DNA from: Verpa conica
Lineage: Eukaryota; Ascomycota; Pezizomycetes; Pezizales; Morchellaceae
DNA: 64,000 bases
NCBI GenBank assembly: GCA_033030425.1
Contig: JAUFSD010000014.1
Location: forward strand, 1,178,001-1,242,000
Direction: 5' to 3'
This document shows positions 1 through 9,934 of the stretch, in pieces (the first letter of the stretch is position 1; each line of letters starts with the position of its first letter). The position numbers and the translations under genes were made by a program. The notes beneath the pieces are model-generated. The model was not told the origin of the DNA, ran no database searches, and was given only the letters and a program-made list of their open reading frames with translations.

Positions 1-139
1 CAACTATCCTGTCAACAAACTCGCCTTCTTAATAGGTCATTATCTCCCTCCAAAAAAAAAATCAAAAAATCAAAAAATCAAACTTTGCCTCTAATCAACT
101 ACCCGCCATTACTAGCTAGCCCATCCATAAATCCTTCAC

Positions 140-480
140 TCAGGTACCGCCATACATAAACAAATCGTTAAACTCATTAAACAAATCACTCTCCTCCAAC
201 GGCTGGCCTCCACCCATCCCACCATCATCTCCGGGCACCCCAACCGGCAAGCTCGCCAAAAAATCATCAAAATTCGCTGTTACCGCCGGAGCAACCGGCT
301 GCATAGGAGCCGGGGGCGCCCCCCTTTGTGGAGCAGGCGTACTTTTTTCTTCATCAAACAAGAAATCAAACCCACCATCCTCCCCACCCACTATCTGCGA
401 TACAGTCGGAGGTGTAGGATCCAACATGACCGTATCCTGCTCTCTTTGCAATAATTGTTGTTGTTGTTGTTGCTGTTGTT

Positions 481-514
<34 letters not shown>

Positions 515-1173
515 TTGTTGTTGCTCCTGCTGAAGGATAGCTTGTTGCTGACGCTTTATTTCATTTTCCTTTTCTTCAGCAGCTTTACGCTCCGCTTCTT
601 CTTTTTCTCGAATCTCTCTAGCTGCGCGTTCTTCAGCTTCCTTCTTGGCGGCTGCGATGGCGGCTAGACGGTCGCGTTCCAACTGTAGTGCTGCTTCACG
701 GGCGGCAGACTCGGCTTCGGCTGCGGCGCGGAGAAGTGATAGGTCCCGACGAAGAGTAGCTTTGGCTTTCAGCTATAATTATTTTATGTTAACCGAGAAT
801 AAACACAAAAAAAAGTCAAAAGGGGGAGAAAAAAAACAAAAAAACAGAAGAAAAGTGGGTCAGGCTACAATGTCCATCTCGAGTAGGTCGAGTGCATATT
901 GGAATCGTTCATTACATACAGACACAGACGTGCGGATCTGTGCATTTGTGTGTATCACTGCTCGCGGCTGCTGTCTTTGTGGCGCGTTGAACACGTCTGC
1001 GGTTTGACAGAACTGCGAGAAAAGGCGGTCAGGAATACAGAAGGGTATAATAGAGGTTGTGGGTGAGTGGGTGAGCTTACGACGGCATGAAGCATCGCCG
1101 GGAGGATCTGAAGTGGGGTCTGGGATTCGCGCTGATCTGGGGACTTTTGCGGGGGGTTTGGAGGCTGTGTCAT
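140..1173 (-). CDS. Coiled-coil, poly-Q hypothetical protein
   Basis: Two exons, 1173-1081 and 772-140, join in phase 0 and give about 241 residues. The donor is GTAAGC and the acceptor TTATAG. The 308-nt intron is long for this region. The protein has a Pro/Gln-rich start, a long charged Ala/Glu/Arg/Lys helix likely to form a coiled coil (about residues 35-110), a run of about 25 Gln, and an acidic, aromatic tail with repeated FD/LF clusters such as FDFLF and FNDLF. The tail resembles acidic activation-type or Mediator-subunit tails, so a role in transcription is possible, but I do not recognise the family. The ATG at 1173 is the first in frame. Coding status is well supported by the clean splice and composition; the function is unknown. 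Confidence 0.6.
773..1080 (-). other. Intron of the coiled-coil/poly-Q gene
   Basis: This 308-nt intron is several times longer than most introns here. It holds A-rich runs at about 807-855 and no coding signal or clear inverted repeat. Confidence 0.55.
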
Positions 1174-2405
1174 CTTTGTTGGTTAGTTTGTGATACTGAT
1201 CGTGGGAGTTGTGTTCGTGAAGTTAGAGATGGTGTTGCGCCTCGTGTTGTTGCTCCCCTCGGATGATGCCGAGAAAGCTTGGTATTCCGGTAGGGTTAGG
1301 GATACTTATGCAGCTGCAGTCCGGGTTAAGTACCTTTACATTTAGAAAAGGCATGAGAGTTTTGGAAGGATATGCATCTGCACCCCTAAGGAATACCCAG
1401 GTTATCTAGCCCCTACCAGGGAGAGAATTTACGGGGGAATGCAATGAGCAATACATTTACCTACAAGCATTCTCAGCCTCCAACACCCTGCTTAGTACAT
1501 TTTGGGTGACTGTTTAAATACCATATATAACTGTTAGAGCATCGGTTATCCGATTGAATATAGTAACCAAAGACATCTCAATACACTCAACACTGTATAG
1601 GTCGGTTTCGCATGATAGACAACAAAATACAAAATTACTTCGCTATAACTATACTAAGTGTAATATATTATGGAACAGTGGTTCGGTATACCAATATTTC
1701 CACGTTGATTCGGCTGTTTCAAGGCTGGATTAATCTCATACAGCTCCTACTCGAGTACCGAGACACAGACCAGAGCGGAAGATCCTCCTCTTTTCTTTCC
1801 TTAATTGCCCTTAGCCGAAATGCATAGTGTCTTGCGATGTTCACCGGGTCGGCCTAAAGACCGATTATACTGAGTAAGCAATAAGCTATATCATTAATGA
1901 GTATTAGGGTCAACAAAAGGTTCGTGTCCATGATCGAGATATTATTAATGCCCAAGTATACGTAAGTAACGTACTTTTAGTCACTTAGCTCAGACCCGTG
2001 CGCCAAGCCAGCGCACTGAATAGCAGTATACATGCGCCAAGAAATCCTGGGGTAGTGATGTCTTGAAGTAAATAGACATATAGATCTACGGTTCCCGGAT
2101 TCCGTAGCACCCGAAGGAGCAAAGCTACCGATATTAAAAAGCAATGACTATCACTCTTGTCTCAGAAATGAGTTCCGATTAAAGATCTGAGGCTACGGAC
2201 AAATATCCGATAGACGAAATACAATTAAGTGCCAGATAAATTTTTAGATATAACTAATCATGAGAAGAACTAGTAAATACCCCAGTATACAGTAGTTATA
2301 ACAGGAACCCAAAGAAGAGACCACCGGAAATTAAAAACGGGACCCAAACGCCTAAACATTTTTAAAAGGAAACAGTCCATGACCAGGAAGTACATTTCGT
2401 CAGAT
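1174..2405. other. Gene-free spacer
   Basis: The first part is the likely promoter of the minus-strand gene ending at 140. The rest is AT-rich, and I see no gene or clear repeat in it. Confidence 0.5.
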
Positions 2406-3473
2406 TTAGTTAGAAGTGATTCCTGATTTCGCGACTATAGATTCAAAATTCCTCGACCGTCCCAATGGGCCGGAACCTATGCTTTTTCCACCCTTGACCA
2501 ACCCCGCAGGTTCCAGCAGTTTTCGTATCTCCTCCGTTGCATACTTTGCTAGAACAAGTGGTTTCATCCCATAGTTATCCTTAATCGAAACATCCCCGCC
2601 CTTCTTAATCAACAGCCTGATGATCCCACCCAGATCCCATGTTCCTCCACGAACCGTCAACCCCGCAGCACAATGCAACACGGTCTTCCCGTCCTCATCT
2701 TGATGATTTACATCGACCCCCTGCTGTTCTAGAAACAACTCTACCATCTCGGTGTTGTTGTTCATTATCGCCCGACGGATAGCACCATATCCCAGATCTC
2801 TCTGCAAAAACAGGTCTGCACCGTGTTTGAGAAGTAGCCTGACGATAGTGATATGTTGCCGAGACATTGCGAGGTAGAGCGGACTCATATTATTATGATC
2901 TAGGTGGTCGATTATTGCTCCTTTCGAGATGAGTAGTTTGATGAGTTCTTCTGTATCATTAAATGTTTTCCTTGTCGTATAAACTGCCCAATGCAACGCA
3001 GTGAGCCCTTTGTTGTCTGGGACGTTTACATCAGCACCATTGTCTAGTAGCACTTGAAAAAGTGGTAAGTTCCGGAATTCTATTGCCTTTGAGAGAGCTG
3101 TTCCGCCTTCGTTGTCTTGGAGGTTTATCGATGCACCGTTCTCGAGAAGGGTCGTGATCATCACTGGTTTAGGACCAAGTTCTGCTGCACAATGGAGAGC
3201 GGTCTTTCCAAGGGTTGTTGATGATTCACGGAGATCGATATCTACTCCTTTCGACAATAGCAGTAGGACTAGTGAAATATGGCCCCTTTTGGCTGCCCAG
3301 TGGAGAGCTGGTTGGCCATCTATAGGTCCGAGTGCGAGACGGTGAAAGCGGGAGATGAGGAGATGGTATAGGTGGTGAGAAGTTGAGAGGAGGTGATAAA
3401 AGTCTTTGGGGCTATGCGTGAGACTTTCTGCAATGTGGAGGAGGATTTCGTTTGGAAGTTGGAGGAAAGACAT
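2406..3473 (-). CDS. F-box-like ankyrin repeat protein
   Basis: A single exon of 355 residues from the ATG at 3473. The N-terminus (LPNEILLHIAESL, then YHLLSTSHHLYHLL) fits a degenerate F-box. From about residue 55 there are roughly eight ankyrin repeats with the usual signatures (TALHWAV, LLLSKGVDID, LLLDNGADVN). In this family the F-box would link to an SCF ubiquitin ligase through Skp1 and the ankyrin repeats would bind the target; that is family knowledge, not shown here. The last repeat runs into a short basic tail. A shorter protein of the same architecture lies at 5062-5538 on the same strand, suggesting a small expanded family. Confidence is high for ankyrin and moderate for the F-box. 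Confidence 0.8.
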   Translation of the reverse strand: MSFLQLPNEILLHIAESLTHSPKDFYHLLSTSHHLYHLLISRFHRLALGPIDGQPALHWAAKRGHISLVLLLLSKGVDIDLRESSTTLGKTALHCAAELGPKPVMITTLLENGASINLQDNEGGTALSKAIEFRNLPLFQVLLDNGADVNVPDNKGLTALHWAVYTTRKTFNDTEELIKLLISKGAIIDHLDHNNMSPLYLAMSRQHITIVRLLLKHGADLFLQRDLGYGAIRRAIMNNNTEMVELFLEQQGVDVNHQDEDGKTVLHCAAGLTVRGGTWDLGGIIRLLIKKGGDVSIKDNYGMKPLVLAKYATEEIRKLLEPAGLVKGGKSIGSGPLGRSRNFESIVAKSGITSN

Positions 3474-5061
3474 TTGATTAGAGCTTGGGAATTACGGTTT
3501 AATGGGATTTCTGGATAAGTAATAAGGTGAATTTTTCGAAGTAACCTCCACTGGCTGATGGACAGGAAGCCCCCCCAGAAGGAAGGTCACCATAGCTTTA
3601 TAGAGGGCCTTGTGGTATCAAAGCACTAGAATTATCCGTGGATTATATCTCACGATGTCACGCGGGGAGGGAGCAAAGCACAATTCCCTGGTTTTCTCCT
3701 AACACTCATTCTATTGATGTCTACACATACCTCCTACGGTAATTCTACATCTAGAATTCCCCACATGGCCGCGTTATACACGAAGCCCTAAGTTCTCCAA
3801 GTACTAGAAGTGTGTCAAGAAGGAATAGAGAGCTCTACAAGGCTCGGGAGGCGCATGGTATACGCACTCCAACGTCTGGTCGCGTGTCTCTTTCGACCGG
3901 AATTAGATCCTGGCTCTCGGGTAAGTGTTCTGTATCGAATCTCATTTGCAGTTTTTGATCAGTCACGATGAAGTTCTCGGGCTGGGTGCGAGAGATGGAA
4001 CAGTGGGGTTTACAGCCAAAAGATCTGAGACATATACCATTGGCCCAGATTTAGTGTGTCACCCCTGATCCAGTTGGTTTGTGGGGTCAGTGTGTGCCGG
4101 TCACGGTGTCTCACTCTGATGTCGTTCAGCTGGGTGCTTTCAGTGGTGTTATGTAATATGTTAGCCATAGGTTAATTAACTGATGTAAGAGCGGCTCAAA
4201 GAGAGATACAATATCGTTATAATCATCTGGGATCATTGCCTAACGGTACATGATCCCCAAAACCTGGTGCCCGACTACGAGGTCGGGCGTTCGAACCCAG
4301 TCACCAGCAGACGTATGTTGGCCTCAAGCCCCGCTGGGGCTTGGGTACCCGGTAGTCAACAGAACTGTTTTTTTAATTCCCTTCCCTTGAGATTTTATCT
4401 ACTAAAATGCACCGGTATGCCCGTGGAGATTCCCCAAGCAGACCTCCGAATAATGAGCGTTTGAGAAGCCTCAATAAAGGGTACTATGTAGGTATATAGA
4501 ACAAATAGAGAGGGTAGGGGTCCCTAGAGGCTGTTGATACAGTAGGACTGAGAGCACTCTAGAGGACCAATTAAATAGACACTCTATACTCGATGGCTAC
4601 GCTCTCTCTCATGTAGATCACACTTTCCCCCGCTATAACACGGTGAGGCTTATATCAGTCAATACCTGGGTAAAGCAGCGTTTTGACAGGTAACTGTAGG
4701 TTGAGCTGAATAGCTCCGCTAACCTGCATCAAAAGAATCATGGCACACGACAACGAAAACAAAGAACCAGTGGTTTAGAACCAAGTAATACTACAGCTAA
4801 GAAAAGGGGTATCGATGCGGCCATGGCATTGTGTGGTTACAAAATGCCCACGGGATTACAGGTAGGCGTCAGCCGGCTTCATTTATACTTTTATTTCCAG
4901 ATTTGGGGAAACCTCACGTGATCTATTCTAGAACCTAACCAACAATATTGAGAAGCACAAAACTCATGTGACAGATAAAGTGATCGAGTGCTTATTCATG
5001 ATCCTTCTTTAGATTAGCAATACAAGTGGATTTAACAAAGTCCAAACATAACATACTGTAT
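3474..5061. other. Gene-free spacer between ankyrin genes
   Basis: It holds the structured hairpin cluster at 4229-4343, described separately. The remainder shows no gene. Confidence 0.5.
4229..4343 (+). other. Three successive hairpins with Pol III-like boxes
   Basis: Three perfect stems follow one another. GGGATCAT (4229-4236) pairs with ATGATCCC (4250-4257). CTGGTG (4264-4269) pairs with CACCAG (4302-4307) and encloses CCCGAC/GTCGGG (4270-4275/4282-4287). CAAGCCCC (4325-4332) pairs with GGGGCTTG (4336-4343). An A-box-like TTGCCTAACGG lies in the first loop and a B-box-like CGTTCGAACCC at 4288-4298, about 50 nt apart as in tRNA genes. The T-arm does not pair as in a normal tRNA, so this is not a functional standard tRNA. 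A degenerate tRNA, a tRNA-derived SINE head or another structured Pol III RNA are the options. Confidence 0.35.
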
Positions 5062-5538
5062 TTACATGGATCTATAATTTATTATAGAAGTATCAGCACC
5101 TGCTTCAATTAACAGCCAAATCACCCTCTCAGTAGAATCCTCATGCGCATGATACACCGCGCAATACAACGGCGTTTCAAAAAATGCACTCTGATGATCA
5201 ACATCGACATCCTCATGGCCAAGCAGCAACTCAACCATCTCTACATTATTAGCAAACACGGCAATATGGAGAGCTGTATACCCTTGGTTATTTTGCACAT
5301 TAACATTGGCTCCTGTATTTAGTAAAAGCTTTGCTAGTGGTACGTAGCCATACGAAACTGCCCACAGTAGCGATGAGATATTATACCCTTCTAAGAAGTC
5401 GATGTAGATGAGGATCTGGCTTAGGAGGGCTGCTGGGCCGTGGTCTGCGAGGAGCTGGCGGTTTATATCAGCTGAGTCAGTGCTACTAACCTCGGCGATC
5501 TCTAGAAGTAGTTCGTCGGAAAACTCGGAGACGGACAT
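5062..5538 (-). CDS. Short ankyrin repeat protein, perhaps truncated
   Basis: A single exon of 158 residues from the ATG at 5538. It starts with an F-box-like stretch (FSDELLLEIAEV) and carries about three ankyrin repeats (YVPLAKLLLNTGANVNVQ; GYTALHIAVFANNVEMVELLL; TPLYCAVYHAHEDS). It ends just after a repeat start (GADTSIINYRSM). It is less than half the length of its relative at 2406-3473 and stops inside the repeat array, so it may be a truncated paralogue. It is followed by AT-rich sequence without further ankyrin coding. The likely role is protein binding; the partner is unknown. Confidence 0.6.
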   Translation of the reverse strand: MSVSEFSDELLLEIAEVSSTDSADINRQLLADHGPAALLSQILIYIDFLEGYNISSLLWAVSYGYVPLAKLLLNTGANVNVQNNQGYTALHIAVFANNVEMVELLLGHEDVDVDHQSAFFETPLYCAVYHAHEDSTERVIWLLIEAGADTSIINYRSM

Positions 5539-6771
5539 TTTCTGGAGATGCTAGGGTGTCTTGGTTGTGCTGGGAAGTGCTGGATTAGAGTTATGAGAGT
5601 AGGTAATTCATGACTTTTATAAAGTACTTGTATTCTGTTGGTTATTCAAGATAATCTTATCATACAATTATTTTGAATATACTTCTTTAGTATCAAGACT
5701 TATCGGTATCTATCCTAGATGTTCCACGATAATTCAAGTATCTCTTTACGGGGTATCATGAAACTTGATCGACATCGAGTGATAATTTATGTTTCACAAC
5801 AATTTCTTAATAATTTGACGAGATGATTTAGCTACACACGATAACTATATACCTATGTTTTCATAGTAGATTATACGTAAAAAAAACTCATAGTTAAGGA
5901 AATTTGATCACCTAATACAATTTTTAAAAGTAATAATTTCGCAACACTTTGCACCTATTCTAAAATCACAAGTCTCCGAACTTGAAAAAAAAGACTTCGG
6001 GGTCAGGCGCATATTAAGGCTTTTCAAGGCGTTTCAGAATCTCTTGAGGAAATTTTGCTTACTATTGTAATATCATCATGTCTAATCACTCGATTTGTAG
6101 GCGACCTTAGGGTACTGTATAAATTAACTTCTGAGGGTAGAAATACTAAAGCTTGGTTGTACATGGTGGCTAGATATGTAGCGGTAGAGGTTACTATATA
6201 ACTACAAAGCTAGTCAATGGAGGAGTACGTAGTTCGACGATAGACAAAGTTTCCCTAACTACTTTATTCGGAGTAGGTAATTGAGTATCATGTCCCTTAT
6301 AAGCCTTATCTAGGCATGCTTTCTTACAGGGGCCTTAGACTGGCAGCTAATATCTATTGAAGCCTTATCTAAGCTCCTTTTAAGAAAGTATGTCTAGATA
6401 AGGCTTATCCAGTTCTCTGCTCCGGTTATAAAGTATAGAAATGAATCTCTAAGGTAAGAGGAATACTATGGCGGTGCAATGTTATTTGCTGAATCAAGAC
6501 TGTTCATAGCGCAAGTGTACTGTACAGTATTAAGGTGACGTAGGCCATCAACTGAGGGAAACATCTCTTTTTGAATGGGTATTACAAATTATAAGAAGAT
6601 AGGGCTTTAAATTCTCGAAAGGATAAAAATGTTATCAGTGAAAATAGGGTAGCAGATACACTTGACAGAAATACGAGAGGAGATTGTTTGCATGTGTGTA
6701 TGAGATACCAAATATCAAAGGAACCAGCCCAGAATATTTCTAGACTACTTTTTTACGACGAGAGCCAAGTT
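5539..6771. other. AT-rich gene-free spacer
   Basis: It is AT-rich and rich in stops, with no gene seen. It contains the foldback repeat at 6299-6408. Confidence 0.5.
6299..6408. repeat. 110-bp foldback, MITE-like
   Basis: The 28-nt arm 6299-6326 (ATAAGCCTTATCTAGG...) is the inverse complement of 6381-6408 with about two differences, both G/A type. A third partial copy (AGCCTTATCTAAG) lies at about 6361. The ends are TA-like. It is probably a small non-autonomous element relic. Confidence 0.5.
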
Positions 6772-6966
6772 TCAGGCTCTTCCTCCAAACTCCCCCCAAG
6801 TTCTACTTCATCGGCCTTCCTCTTATTCCCAGTGACCGTCGTTGACGAGTCTGCAACCCCAGTACCTACAAACGATAATTTTAGCCAACGAAAGACTAGA
6901 CCTACAAATCTAATCCAGGGCCTTAACCAACCTTTCTGCACCACCAGTACTTCTCCTGACACAGTA

Positions 6967-7591
6967 TCACCTATATACCCGCCCCTCAGAGTAGCAAAAA
7001 GCATCATTTCTCCAGTCAGGACAATGTGGATCCTCGATACGGGCTCTATTCATCCGTTCTTCCCGAATACGTCTCTGAGCCGATTTTGTCATGCTTACAC
7101 TAGGGACATGAGTCGGTGTCTTGACCAGTCTACTAGAGGGTACAAGAGTTCTTCTAATAGTGGTTCTTTGTGGAGTTGTAATATTCCGGATTTTTTTTTT
7201 AACTTCTTCAGTCATTTTTTTAAACTGTGCTGGTGATGGAGTATAAATGTGTTTGAAATCACTGACTAGGTTTTTTGTTTTTTTAGTGGAGTTGGTTATA
7301 AAATTAGTAGGGTAAATGATATCTACCTTTGGGGAGGCATATAACAATAACCTTCAGACTCGTTTCTCCCTGAGTACATGAGACGGCTTCATGTCTGGCT
7401 CCAGGTATTTCCTTGATATAATAAGCGTGAGTTTCGGTATTGGCAGCGGTAGTGTTTGTAGGTGAAAAGTCAACACCAGATGTCGATACACTGGATGAGC
7501 TTGTACTGGATGAACTCTGGGTATCTGTTGGTCTTTGTATAGAAACCGAGGGATAGTTACTACTCGACTCCAGTTGGCTTAGGCGATGCAT
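6967..7591 (-). CDS. Hypothetical basic Ser-rich protein, 3' end uncertain
   Basis: Two exons, 7591-7327 and 7265-6967, are joined by a 61-nt intron with GTAGAT donor, TACTAAT branch-like site and CTAG acceptor. The phases match and give 187 residues. The protein has a short N-terminal leucine-rich stretch (MHRLSQLES), a Ser/Thr-rich linker and a basic second half (KKMTEEVKKKIRN; RRIREERMNRAR) that could bind nucleic acid or enter the nucleus. The same frame is open upstream to about 7670 and reads KKRKTSSRRATVTDLM, so a 5' exon may be missing. Open sequence continues to about 6772 in another frame with an NLS-like GNKRKADE, so a last intron near 7000 is possible. I do not recognise the family. 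Confidence 0.4.
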
Positions 7592-8095
7592 CAAATCCGT
7601 TACAGTAGCGCGGCGCGAAGATGTTTTCTTTTCTTAAAAAGTATCTCTGCAGTTCAGAGCCAAAAAGAGCAAGTTGACGGTAGCAAGCTTTTTCACTTGT
7701 TAGGGGCGGAGATTTTTTAGGTGCGGTGCTCAGTGATTTGTGATAGGCTGGAGGAGACAGTAATACGCCACTTAAGTACACCTGTGGGCGCCTTCAAATA
7801 GTATTGTTAACCCAAATGGGCAGGGGAGAGGCTATGATTGGTTATTACCCGACATCTAGATGAATGGCTACCCAGATACTAAGATTCTAGATGTGCGGCC
7901 CATCAAACACCTAGGTCCATTTTGTATATTAAACACAGCTGGGAAGAAAATATAATGTGCTCTTATTTGTCCAGCTCCCGAAATCATGGGTATGTAAACA
8001 CGCAACACTAATGCACACTACATCCAATCGAGAAAACAAAAGAAAATGCAAGAATAGAATAGCCTCGAGTCAAAAAAAATACTCAAAGAATACCC
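7592..8095. other. Spacer between NMT1 and the hypothetical gene
   Basis: It includes a possible missing 5' exon at about 7592-7670 and the 3' flank of NMT1. Nothing else was seen. Confidence 0.4.
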
Positions 8096-9934
8096 TCAGA
8101 GCATAACCATCCCAATGCCGCTACCGTTCACATCGTCGATGTTATTCTTCTCATCTATCCCACCCTTTATGAATGGTGTCCTCCAGTTGAACAGATAATA
8201 GTGCAATGATCCATCCCCAGCGCCGAACTTCTGATCCGCGAGGAAAAGCGAATTGTCGAGGAGCGATAGCGCATTAAAAACGTGGAAATTGAACTTCTTT
8301 GCGAGGATAAGTGCATCGTTTACCAGCGCATTGAGTCTGACCTTTAATTGTTTCTTCATATCTGGGGATTCGCTGAAGGCAATCTCGGAAGCGTAGTAGA
8401 AAAGGTATGCAGCACGGATGATAGTGTTTTTCTTTAACGCTGTAGATTCAAGCGAGTAGAAAGAAAAAAAGTCAGTTATCCTGCCATCGGTCTGTTCTTC
8501 GATATTAGTAGCTATTTGCGTGAAGCTTCATAAGTGTGGGTGGTGCACCTCTACTACATAGCACCACACAACCCTATCCTCGGGTTTGCTTTCCTCGTTA
8601 AAAAACCAGTGTTTAATCTCTTCTTTGTCGAACTTTGGTGCTAGATCAAATCTTGCCAGATACTTCCCGAGTAGCTCATGAACTGCATCCAGATCTTTCA
8701 ACTCCATCTCCCTCAACCCGGCGGTTGCTGTATTTGATGGCAATGAATACTTCGAAACTTGCCTAGCCTTAGTACTCTTTGCCGGCAGCGGCGAAAATCC
8801 AACATCATATAGCTTCAGCCAATCCAAACTACGATGATAATACCTACAAGTGGAGATCGGCTTTGGCAGCACAATTCCAGCGGTGTAGATAGCATTCCAG
8901 ATCTCCTCTAGATTGCACCTACGTGTAATTTCTTTGATGAGCACGGGGGCAAGACGTTTTGCTCGAAGCTTCTTGTGGATGCAGAGGAAGTTGATTTCAG
9001 AACATTTGAGCTCGTTTTCTCGGACCTTCAAAGTGACGGGTATGCCTGAAATGAAGGCAACAAGTTTCTTTGTTGCAACGACACGGACACCTACATGCCA
9101 AGACTGGCGCCAGCCGGGAGATTTCAGGGCCCAATTGATGAAGGAGGCAGAATAGTTGAAGCGGAACATTGCGTCATTATCTTCAACATAGTGGTGAGTG
9201 AGAAGCTCATAGACCTCATTGATCTAATAATATTGGGTTAATAAAAGAATGGGATGAGAGACTTGATTCTTTACCTGCTTCTCATCATTCAGATCCATGG
9301 TATCCCATTCAAACCCATCGACAAGTTCAGCGCCTTTTGTTGGTACATCCTCGAGCTTCTGCTGGCGGACTGGCCCATCTGGTCTCTCGGTCTCGGGCTC
9401 ATCTTTCATTGGTGCAATATTTAGCTCTTGCACAGTAAGACTTAGTAGAAAGAGCATACCGAATCTTGAAACAGGTTGTGTAGCCCAAAACTTGTATGAT
9501 GCCATATCTTTCTGATTCTTCCCCCCCGAAGCCTACGTATTCACCTTTATCAGCTTTGAGTCCACCTATAAATGTGGCAGCTAAAAGGCAATATCAACCA
9601 TTCCAGTAATCAGTTCCTCCAGCTTCAGCCTTCCCAACATCTCCTGGATATTCTTCGCGTCCATCCCCTGCGTCTCAGTGGCCAAGCTTGGATTGCTCTT
9701 CAAGATCTTTTCGACCATTCCCGATGAAAGCTTGCTGCTCTCTCCAGCCTCTGCTGAAGCAGTAGGCTCGACGTCATTGCTAGTTGCGGCTTTCTTTCCC
9801 TTCTTCTTTCCCTTCTTTTTCTTTTTGCTGGGGCCGGTTTGTGTGGTATCGGCGTCAACGGTATCGGCAACCTCTTCGGCGTCGGAAGCCGCGTCTTCAA
9901 GTACGGGTTCGACAATTTTGGATTCGTCGGACAT
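8096..9934 (-). CDS. NMT1: Glycylpeptide N-tetradecanoyltransferase (N-myristoyltransferase)
   Basis: It transfers myristate from myristoyl-CoA to the N-terminal glycine of target proteins in the cytosol and on ribosomes, and is essential in fungi. Five exons: 9934-9599, 9532-9460, 9402-9275, 9223-8549 and 8490 or 8491-8096; the last acceptor is at 8491/8492. They give about 535 residues. Introns are 51-66 nt. The N-terminus is acidic and then carries a poly-Lys tract (KKKKKGKKKGKK), as in eukaryotic ribosome-binding NMTs. The family core is clear: KNQKDMASYKFWATQPV, EINFLCIHKKLRAKRLAPVL, YTAGIVLPKPISTCRYYHRS, DFFSFYSL and LHYYLFNWRT. The protein ends in a C-terminal leucine (GMVML), whose carboxylate is the catalytic base in this family. 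The first intron uses an unusual GTTGAT donor, but it restores the conserved junction. Confidence 0.95.

Noticed and set aside
455..667. Plus-strand poly-Leu reading frame
   Set aside because: It is the reverse of the poly-Gln coding tract of the minus-strand gene.
4264..4310. Functional tRNA gene
   Set aside because: The T-stem does not pair (GGGCG against CCAGT) and no normal acceptor and D-arm set can be drawn.
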